Positions 56,001 to 64,000 of a DNA stretch of 64,000 nucleotides are shown piece by piece. Source of the DNA: Platerodrilus igneus (lineage: Eukaryota; Arthropoda; Insecta; Coleoptera; Lycidae); NCBI GenBank assembly GCA_036346225.1, contig JARFIW010000999.1, forward strand, positions 6,307,001 to 6,371,000, read 5' to 3'. The position numbers and the translations under genes are program-made. The first letter of the stretch is position 1. Every line of letters begins with the position of its first letter. The notes below the pieces were generated by a model that searched no databases, was not told the origin of the DNA, and saw only the letters and a program-made list of their open reading frames with translations.

Positions 56001-57561
56001 GCTACACGATTGTCCCACTGTTACCAATCGTAACATTTATAAAAAAGAAACGTTGGCTAGATAAAGACCGCCAGGCGCTAACGCCTAAAAATAAATATAC
56101 ATACAATAACGAGGACGAATAGGTATACCTGAACAGCGGAAAATACTAGGAACGTTTGCCGTAACTAGATCAGTGGAGGGGGGAGTGGGTCTCACGAAAC
56201 CATCCCAAAAAAGAAAGATCTGAGATCGAAAATTAATGAGCGCCACCCAATTGACATAACCTGAATTTCCGCGAACCCAATTGGGACGTTCTCCCGTCGA
56301 AAAGATACTCAAATATCCTACCATAAAATGATACTTAAATCACACATACAACTACGGAACATACCCAAATAAATACCAGTACACTATCACAATATTTACT
56401 AAATTTCTAAACAATCTACAGCATCGATACATATACCTTATTGAATCAAGTTTACGCAAATTATTTACCTATTATTGTATGTATGTGAAATAAAGGAATA
56501 CTTAATATTAATTGTGCACTGTATGTAAAGGGGATATTGGTGCACCGATATCAGTTACACAATGTTCAAATTAGCACAATAAATTATATACAGTGGTGCA
56601 CTTGTAAATATAAATAAGCGTTGATTGTTATTGATTATTGTAAAATGAATAATTAATTGTGATGGTTCAAATTGTAACTACTGAAATATTTCATCATAAA
56701 ATGTACACAAATATCATTAAAAAGTTCATGCATTAACGTTATTAAATTTGTATCTAATAAACTTATAATAGAAATCATGCATAACGATACCCATCCAATG
56801 TCAACTCAGGAGGTTGCAATGACAGAATTCCCAACAACTGCCAAGCGTCGCAGGATAACAATTGAACTTGAAGCTTGAAGTTTATGAATATTCGGATTTC
56901 ACGCTTCACAATTAAAACTCTTAAGTTAAAGACTTAAAGCCTAAAACCTAAAATCTGAATTCTGAAATCTAAAACCCTACAATTTGCAATATTAGTAATC
57001 AATATCAACACATAAATTCACATACCGTACAACGGGCAATGAACTACGATAACATATACATCGATCAGCGGATGATCAATACGAACAGAAACATATGACA
57101 CCTAAAACACCTGTACAATAAAATCAATGGATTCGAATGTAATAATTAATTACCTTCAACTTCGATATGTAAATCCTCTTAAATGAGTTTATTGAGCAAC
57201 CATAACAAAGCATCACCAAATAGATTGCCTCAAAAAGTCCTGGAGTCACAAATCCCAAAAATGGTGGACGGCTAAACCGCATAAAGCAACAACCAGGATC
57301 GAAGTATCTCGAAAAAGCAGAAAACAAATGTTAACTTGAACTGATAATGCGCTCTAGATATCCAATTAAATTGATTATACATCATATTCGAATCAACCAA
57401 TAACATTTAAACATTTAAATTACCACGCAAGACCAATGCAACATTTCCTAATTATCCAATCATACTAGTAAATAGAGTTAGATGTACGAAAATTGAATTA
57501 TAGCCTAGGAATTCGCAAAAATTAATACAGAAATGTCGTTACGAGGAATTCGCCTGCAACA
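56001..57561. mobile_element. Unidentified 1.56-kb insertion in copy B
   Basis: Copy A runs straight through this point (near 6530). Here the sequence is interrupted between CATATACATT and AATCAG, with ACATT at both edges (55996-56000 and 57562-57566), which looks like a 5-bp target duplication. It is AT-rich beyond 56340, has no long frame, and shows no clear terminal inverted repeat. Class unknown; a solo LTR or non-autonomous DNA element is possible. Confidence 0.6.
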
Positions 57562-57689
57562 ACATTAATCAGTCTAAGCTATTTTATTTAGTCCACGAAA
57601 ACTATTATTTTTCTAAACCACAATTAATAATCGTCTTATAGGTTTAACATTTCTACCATTACCCAATGACTTTAATTTCTTATTGGAGA

Positions 57690-57998
57690 GAATCCTTATT
57701 CTCCCACGCACTGTTGCGTAGCTGCATGCCCACTCCTTTTGGGAATATATGCTCGTTATAGGTTGTAGCACCCGCGGTTTTACTTAACTACACTTCGTGA
57801 GACCCCTTTAATCTTTTTAACCGTATCTTTCTCGCTTACAGTACAGTAGGACTTAGCCCTACTACCAACAAATTATAATACTGGATCCCCATTAAATTCG
57901 TCTTTGAATTTTCCTACAACTTTTTTGTCGACAAGTGGTATATTGTGTTTATTATCCGCGGGGTAGTTACTCTTTTAAGACAAATATATCTTTTTTTT
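57690..57998 (-). pseudogene. Polymerase-B piece plus duplicated initiator piece (copy B)
   Basis: Minus strand from 57998: NYPADNKHN, VDKKVVGKFKDEFNGD, a stop, FVGSRAKSYC, VKKIKGVSRSVVK and a stop. It then passes directly into the FPK.VDMQL-type piece of the initiator-like gene. Same junction as at 6297/6298 in copy A. Confidence 0.6.
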
Positions 57999-58349
57999 GC
58001 TATCAACTAATATTAGATTTTTCTAGGGACCCCAAACCTGTAAATGGATTTTAAATAGAACCACCTCTTACAAAGTTACACTTTATAGACCCCAAACCTC
58101 TCATTTTTGCACCATCTTTATTTAACTACATCCTTAGAACTTTTTTTCGCTACCCAAACATATTCTTTAACTCACCATTCCTCTAGAAATCTAAAACCGA
58201 TGTGCCCCGCGAACACCACGTGGAGATAACACGTATACTTTGTCAACCAGAATAGAAGCAGGAAATATTTGGATGGTGGGCGAGGAGCTTAAAAATTATG
58301 GAATCTTAAAACTAATATACACAATACATTTACAAAATCAAACAACTAT

Positions 58350-58480
58350 CTTAGATTTACATCTTTATGCCCCCATGCGTAGATTGTTGTACTATTAGGA
58401 ATGATATACCTTTTGTCATCTTCGCTCGATAAACTAATTTTATTAATTATCTGCGTGTACAAATCGTGTTTTTATTCCGG
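58350..58480 (-). pseudogene. Polymerase-B extreme C-terminal piece (copy B)
   Basis: Counterpart of 5597-5735 with a disturbed frame: SGIKTRFVHA-like text, NKISLS..DDKRYI and NSTTIYAW are recoverable. Confidence 0.5.
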
Positions 58481-58796
58481 ATACATACACCGGCAAGTAC
58501 TCCACACCAAATAAAGAATTAGATGCTTGGTGACTGTTAACTTCTGCATCCCTCGTGTACGCCCAAACACATCCCAGCCCGTGTGCACCCCTGACCATGC
58601 GCACCCCTGCGCGTGCGCGTCGTTAACTATGCGTACCCCTCTCTATGCGACTGCTATTTCGTGGTAACGTCACAGCCTTTTGTAAATAAAGAGCAATGTA
58701 ATACTATTTTAAAATTTTTATTCTGACATACATAACAAAATTTAAAAATATTTAATGCCAAGCATGGAACCATTTAAACTTAATTTTAATACAAAG

Positions 58797-61179
58797 TTAT
58801 ACACAGAAGACAGTCTTTTCTTTATGTTTGTTTGGAGCGGTTTTAATTTTATCTAATTTTATTCGCAGCTTAAAATTTAAATCGATACCCAAGTCCTCTA
58901 TCTCCTTTTCTAACCAATAGTTTGATACATAGAGACCGTCTAGGTTTTCGAATTGTAAAATGTACCAAAGTTTGCCTCTATATATAAAGTCTTTGATTCC
59001 ATCGACAACCAGATCTATTCCTTCGTGTAATTCTTGCAGCTTGTGACAATCTTTTAATCGCGGCTCTCCCACTATATCTTGCATACGTATCTTGTTAACT
59101 TGATCGACTTCTTCTTGTCGGTATTGGAGGAAATCCTTATTCTCCCACTCACTGTTGCATAGTTGCATGTCCACCACTTTTGGAAATATATGGTCGTTAT
59201 AGGTTGTAAGACCCTCGGTTTTAAATGATCCGAAAGCTTCTTTACTAGGCAAATATACAATGTTTGACGAACCCCCTTTGCGTGTGGTGTACGCAAAGGT
59301 TACGAAACCCGCATTCCTTAGATCGTCTATGTTATCTGCCATTTCGATAAATACGTTTTTAGAATAACCTTTTAAAAAATATACGGATTTAGTACCATCC
59401 TTTTCCGCAAGGACGCCTACATAACTAAATGAGTCTTTTTTACTAACCACAAATGCATACAACTTGTAGAAACCAGATGTATCTAAGTCAGCCCATCGGC
59501 ACATAAAATAATCTTTTAATTCTTCCTCATTTTCTCTAATAAGATGTTCTTTGTCTAACACATGTTTGTATTGTTCGCGTACTGTAGCAGTGTTTTCCAT
59601 GTAATCCAACTCTCGTCTTTTTTGCATCCATTTCCTCTAATTCCATTTGTCTTTTTCTTCCACTTACAGCGTATGGCATGCATAATGGAGCAATTTCCTT
59701 TAGCGTAAACGGATAGAATTTACTGCCAATATTTACGCGTTGTCGTACAACCTCTGGACGAATGTTAGACGTATCTATCAACCCCAATTCCGAAATGACT
59801 ATTTCTTTTGGAATTGTAGAATATGGTGTTGCAGATTGTGTAAAATATGTATTACCTGTTTTAATGTAGCACTTGTGTATGATTTTTATTTTATCTTGGC
59901 TATTCTCCTCCTCTACTATCTCCAAATAATTTACAGGTAAATAGTTAAAACTAAAAGCCGAAAGCACATACTTTATCAATTTTTCCTTTTCCTCTGGTTT
60001 TTTGGACAACTTAATTGGCAAGCCTGTCAATTTCTTTGTATTGCCATTCCCCCAATACACGTACTGTAGCAGGTTATTATACACTAAACAGCAGCTATTT
60101 TGTAGCTTGACCGATAGCTTACTCCACATTTTGGCAAGTGGTACCGAGTACATTGGCGTCTTTAGGAAGTATAACTACTATCTTCCAATAAGGTTAAACA
60201 GTCTTTTAAGGGATTATACACCCGTTCCGCACTGACATAGCTTCCACTTGTTGTATATAGTCGCTTCCAATCGCGTAATACCATGTTCTTTGGCCAAAGT
60301 AGATGCAAAAGTTTCCCTTAAACGTACATCTGGGCATCGTAAAAAATCTACTATATGATTGCCAAGTTGTTTATTAACACCAGGACTTGTTATCTGACAC
60401 ACAAATTTGTTGTATATCTTAATTCTTGAATTCGTTGTTAACCATGTTAAACATTTAATTCCCACAGTTTTATCGTTGTCAACTATAATATTACACTTTT
60501 CTTTGTATTCTCCCTTATAGCAAAAGTTATGCTTTGTAGTTAAATAATTACACATCTCCATCTTGCTAAATATGCCAGCAAAATCTTTGGTTACATCCAT
60601 GTCAAAAAGATAGAAATAATCTTTTTCGAGTTCGTCTAATATATCTGGTAGTTCCTCCAATAAAGTTTCCAACTTAACATCTGCTAGTTCCACTTTGTAT
60701 GGAACACATATAGGATTTTGGAATTTTTTATTAATGCATTCGAGGTCTTCTTTTCCGATAATTTCTTTTACTCTCTGGCCCATCTTGCTAGTGATTTCCA
60801 GAGAAAACGGAAGCTTAGCTTTAACACCATGCCTAGCGGAAACAAATCGGTCGAACTTTCTTCGTAGATAGCTGTTAAATGCACCACAAATTTCTTTTTT
60901 TAGGATAAACATCTTTTTGTTTGCAGATGTTTGTTCGGCGTCAGAAAGGTCGCAAATTTTAACCAACATTATATTGTCACAAAATAGTTCTGTAATTGGT
61001 GTGTGTAGTCCACCAGTCAGCATCTGTTCGCCTTCAACATAACAAATATTACCAATATCTGTTACCAGATTATTGTTGCACATATTTTCTGTCAACAGCC
61101 ATAATCCAAATCGCTCATTTGTCGGTTTCACTTTATTCCCAATAAGTTGAGAAACGTTAATCACCTTGGAGACGCTCAT
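58797..61179 (-). pseudogene. Initiator-like long protein, fullest copy (three blocks)
   Basis: Read from Met at 61179 in three blocks (61179-60214, about 60153-59600, 59627-58797) that were one gene: the frame changes between blocks are small indels, and copy A reads across the last junction. Block 1 (321 residues) has FDMDVTKDFAGIF (192-204), RIKIYNKFVCQ (252-262), GNHIVDFL (273-280) and GITRLEATIY (300-309). A Y-(N/D)-K followed by an (I)TR(L/F)E strand recalls plasmid and phage replication-initiator proteins, but no HUH motif is visible. Block 2 is unrecognised. Block 3 ends with an OB-fold-like stretch (GIKDFIYRGKLWYILQFEN, SNYWLEKEI). Total about 790 residues. Function inferred weakly: replication initiator or DNA-binding protein of the element. 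Confidence 0.5.
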
Positions 61180-61180
61180 G

Positions 61181-61504
61181 TTTACCGTTCTAGCTACTAT
61201 CGAATACTGAATTGAATACGAAAAAATTGTTCTCTTATGTATTCTACAGAGCGGGGGCGTATATTGCCGAAGATAGTCGAATATGTTGTTATCCGACCTA
61301 GGCCGACAGGGATGCGCATCAACATATGTCCGGATATATGTAGGATGTTAGGTTAAGGTGAAATTACCCCATAGGGTGAAATTGTCTCCGATCTAGGTTG
61401 GATGTGGACTTGTCAGGAGTTAAGTTAGCTGGTGTTATCTGGTGTTAGGTTAGGTTAGTTGGAGTTGTGTGGACTTAGGTTAGATAAAAGGAAAAATTGA
61501 TCAA
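61181..61504. other. Non-coding DNA upstream of the initiator-like gene
   Basis: Contains the likely 5' flank of the gene ending at 61179 and a GTTAGGTTAGGTTAG run near 61465. No gene seen. Confidence 0.4.
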
Positions 61505-61976
61505 AAAGATAAAATGTACTCACTTAAAAATGTGAAACGCTTCACGACTTTGCGGTTATTCTTGCGCAGGAACCACGCTCATCTTAGTATGGATGTTGTT
61601 GGGCGTGGGTTTGGTTAGCCATCGTTGAATCAAATTTTCTGTCTTCCCTCTTCTTTGTTTGTAGCGGTTGGATAAAGGATAGATAGGGCGCACGATAAAA
61701 ACAAAGGTAAGGAGGAAACCTACATTCTAAAAGAGAAAAGACAAATGGGACGACACACATAAACCTCACTGTTCGACGTCTCGTTGGCTAATCCTCGTCG
61801 TGTCGGAAACCGCGCACATACTTTCTCACTCCACGTTTGCGCATTCTCTTGCGCCGACGTAACTGTCCGAAATGACGGAAATGAACAAGTTTATTTTTTA
61901 AATATTGGCGCGATTTCAGTCACATATTTAAAACTTAAACCAAAAATGATACATAGCCGATTTTCGGCATGTAACA
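61505..61976 (-). repeat. TGTTAC repeat family, short form, copy 3
   Basis: Minus-strand copy whose TGTTAC end lies at 61976 (GTAACA on plus). It keeps AATATTGGCGCG, CATTTCCGTCATTTCGG-type text, the GCGCCGACG block and the CACGCCCAACAAC landmark. It abuts a Penelope-like RT fragment at 61977. Confidence 0.6.
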
Positions 61977-62104
61977 AGTACCTGACTTCACTCGTTGAAA
62001 AATGTTTAACTTCTACCTATTTTGTCTTCGACGGACAATTTTACAAACAAATTTCGGGCACATCAATGGGCTCACCTCTATCACCTATTGTGACTAATAT
62101 ATTC
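61977..62104 (+). pseudogene. Penelope-like element reverse transcriptase fragment
   Basis: Reads YLTSLVEKCLTSTYFVFDGQ, FYKQISGTSMGSPLSP and IVTNIF. The F.F....Y.Q..G..MGSPLSP series is the hallmark of Penelope-like RTs (motif 4 region). Only about 43 residues remain; neither the YxDD region nor a GIY-YIG domain is seen. Confidence 0.75.
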
Positions 62105-62202
62105 CGGAACCATAAATATTTATGGTGCGTATTTTTGCATGCTGGACAAGTTTTTGGGGAATATTTTCTTTAGTTCAGCTTTTTCGTGCATTGTTTTTGC
62201 TC

Positions 62203-62545
62203 TAATTTTGTATCGTGTTCTTGTGCTTGTGTAGCTGAGAATGGGCAGGCTGAATTTTAAAACTGTCATTGGCAGCCAAAATATTGTCCTTCGTTATTTT
62301 TTTAAGAATGTTTTCTTTTGTGCAAAAGTGACAGTGCCCATTTAGAAAACATTCTAAACCATATAATAAGTTGATTCACAATGTTTTTTGAGCGGGCACT
62401 GTAACTTTTTGTCGTAGTTTATTGTCTTAATTATTTTTGTATCGTGTTTTTGTGCATGTGTAAATGAGAATGGAGGGACTGAATTTTGTAAATGCCCTTC
62501 GCAGCCAAAATATTGTCCTTTTATTATTTATAAGAATGTGTTCTT
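62203..62545 (+). repeat. Direct repeat pair of ~100 bp
   Basis: 62203-62310 and 62446-62545 share TTTGTATCGTGTT.TTGTGC.TGTGTA, GAGAATGG, CTGAATTTT and GCAGCCAAAATATTGTCCTT. Period about 243 bp, about 80% alike by eye. Confidence 0.6.
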
Positions 62546-64000
62546 GTGCGAGGAACAGTATTGTAGTTGCCAACACAGCATTTTCAAAAATTCAGCATAT
62601 CTATTTTCATTCACACACACCCACGAATACGATTCAAAAAGAATTATAACAAAACACAAATTACAAAAAAAGTTGGCGAAATCAACTTTTGCAGCTAGTT
62701 GAGGATATTTTCTTTGCAAATAACACAAATGAAATCTCAATTCACACTTACACTCTGACATAGCTAAGAGATTGCAGTTACAAATTACACTCGTCGATGT
62801 TATTTTATTCTCGAACATCAACAGAAAAGCTTGTGACTACTTTATCGAGCAAACAAAAAATTTTCTAAAGTTGCACACACCGAAACGTGTAAAAAACAAC
62901 CACACTTGTATTTAAAATGGTAATCTAAGAAAAATCGAGTATGCGGAGCGACGCAGTCTAATGAAGGTAAGTGGAACATCGCCGTTTTGGTGATTAGGAC
63001 GACGCAGGTAACGCAATTAGATGAGGTCAAAGAGGTTTGATGATTAGTTTAGGTGTAAGACCGCATTTCATCCGTTATTCGTAGCAGCGGACGCCGCCGT
63101 CGCCGCCGCCGTACGACGGACGCTCACCGCTACGGTAGACATCGCTGGATTCCAACATCAAACAAATATATGTAAATTGCATCGGAGTTAGTTAAATCTG
63201 GGTAGAAAATGACAGTTTTTCTTTCGCGAAAAGGCGTTATTAAATTTACACGGATTGAAGTTAGTGGGTCAATGTTAAACTCTAACTGAAAACACGCATA
63301 CCAAAACAACTCGAAAATGCATTCGTTTAATTTTTATCGAAGGTTCTTATAAATTCTCTTGCTATGGATTGGCGGCTTAAAAGCTTCCGCGACGAAAACA
63401 ATTTTGTTAAGCAAAAAGTTTAATATTTAGTATTTGTCTTAATTTTTAAAATTAATTAAAACGACGACTAGATTCTAAAGTACGAGTTTTATACTTAGAT
63501 CTGAATTGTGAAAATGCTGTAGATACTTGATCTGTCTAATAACTACACAGCAAAGTTTTTACAATAAAATTTAGAAGCAGGCACCTTTGAAAATTACAGT
63601 ATATGATGAGAAAAGAGGTACGGCGGTGTTGAAGACAAAGACAAATAGCTTTGGCATAAGTCCTCTCAAAAATATCGACTTGTAACTGTTTGAAAAATGG
63701 AACTGCCAATCTTCAAAAAACCTAAAAAGCATTATAGAAATTTAGTAAAAGTTTCTCTAAAGATGTACGCACATGACAATACATAGAGGGTAATTCACAA
63801 CTTCATAGACATATGGAGATCAGTTAAATGAAAACAAGACATGGCAAAAAAGCAAGTAAACTGTTTATCATTTCAAAAGTATATTAATTAATAAATTTTC
63901 AATGTTTCCCCACAATTTTTTACTTAAATATATGGCACACGTTTCGTTACCTATCATCATCATTAGGTTTTCATTCTAAATCTTCTTTGGGGATTAAACC
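62546..64000. other. Anonymous DNA to the window end
   Basis: No gene recognised. A CCGCCGTCGCCGCCGCCG run lies at 63088-63108. Confidence 0.3.

Larger units (their letters stand above)
49737..61180 (-). mobile_element. Copy B/C of the polymerase-B / zinc-finger / initiator-like family, split by two insertions
   Basis: Read on the minus strand from 61180: initiator-like gene (61179-58797), minisatellite remnant, polymerase C-terminal piece, polymerase upstream piece, duplicated initiator piece, then (after a 1.56-kb insert and a gypsy element) the spacer, short conserved frame, promoter block and zinc-finger gene down to 49737. The order is the same as in copy A. Removing the two insertions leaves about 5.4 kb. 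Both insertions have target duplications that restore continuity with copy A. Confidence 0.7.

Noticed and set aside
58797..61179. HUH endonuclease (rolling-circle Rep) assignment for the initiator-like protein
   Set aside because: No His-hydrophobic-His pair with a downstream catalytic Tyr motif could be found; only general initiator-like strands are seen.
61440..61480. GTTAGGTTAGGTTAG resembling the insect telomere repeat TTAGG
   Set aside because: Only two or three imperfect units inside ordinary sequence; not an array.

Overview
The window is eukaryotic, almost certainly arthropod and most likely insect. It is AT-rich and packed with decayed mobile elements of classes typical of insects (Ty3/gypsy, BEL/Pao, RTE-like non-LTR, Penelope-like). 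Only one piece looks like a host gene: a single phase-0 exon at 44090-44266 encoding homeodomain helix 3 of a paired-like homeobox protein. I found no rRNA, no convincing tRNA, no CRISPR and no prokaryotic signal. I could not name the species.

Layout: 1-3637 (-) is a Ty3/gypsy element cut by the window start. 4402-8880 (+) is copy A of an unclassified family carrying pieces of a protein-primed-type DNA polymerase B, a C2H2 zinc-finger/polymerase N-terminus and a long unrecognised protein with replication-initiator-like motifs. A three-unit ~300-bp tandem array follows. 12.3-34.8 kb is a stack of nested LTR elements. The outermost, a mag-like gypsy (LTRs at 12338 and 34629, roughly 91% alike by eye), is interrupted by a gypsy on the minus strand (12984-20097, TSD ATAT), a small gypsy with 132-bp LTRs (20686-24587) and a BEL/Pao element (26231-32850, TSD CTATC). 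34.8-36.1 kb holds a non-LTR remnant and copy D of the polymerase family. 36.5-49.7 kb holds an unnamed repeat family starting TGTTAC, an RTE-type fragment and the homeobox exon. 49737-61180 (-) is one further copy (B/C) of the polymerase family, split by a young 17.6-like gypsy (51423-55919, TSD AACT) and by an unidentified 1.56-kb insert (TSD ACATT). The right end holds a Penelope-like reverse transcriptase fragment and anonymous DNA.

The two most interesting items are these. First, the minus-strand gypsy at 12984-20097 encodes, downstream of its integrase and in the frame of the integrase C-terminus, a macrodomain of the TARG1/OARD1 type (ADP-ribosyl-ester hydrolase family) followed by a CCCH zinc finger. 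The Pol frame ends in a stop codon shared with the first bases of the 3' LTR. Second, the polymerase-B/zinc-finger/initiator-like family is present in several broken copies sharing the same scrambled gene order. That suggests a composite DNA element that multiplied after rearrangement.

All coding regions of mobile elements here carry stops, frameshifts or deletions, so they are annotated as pseudogenes. Percent identities were estimated by eye and are approximate.
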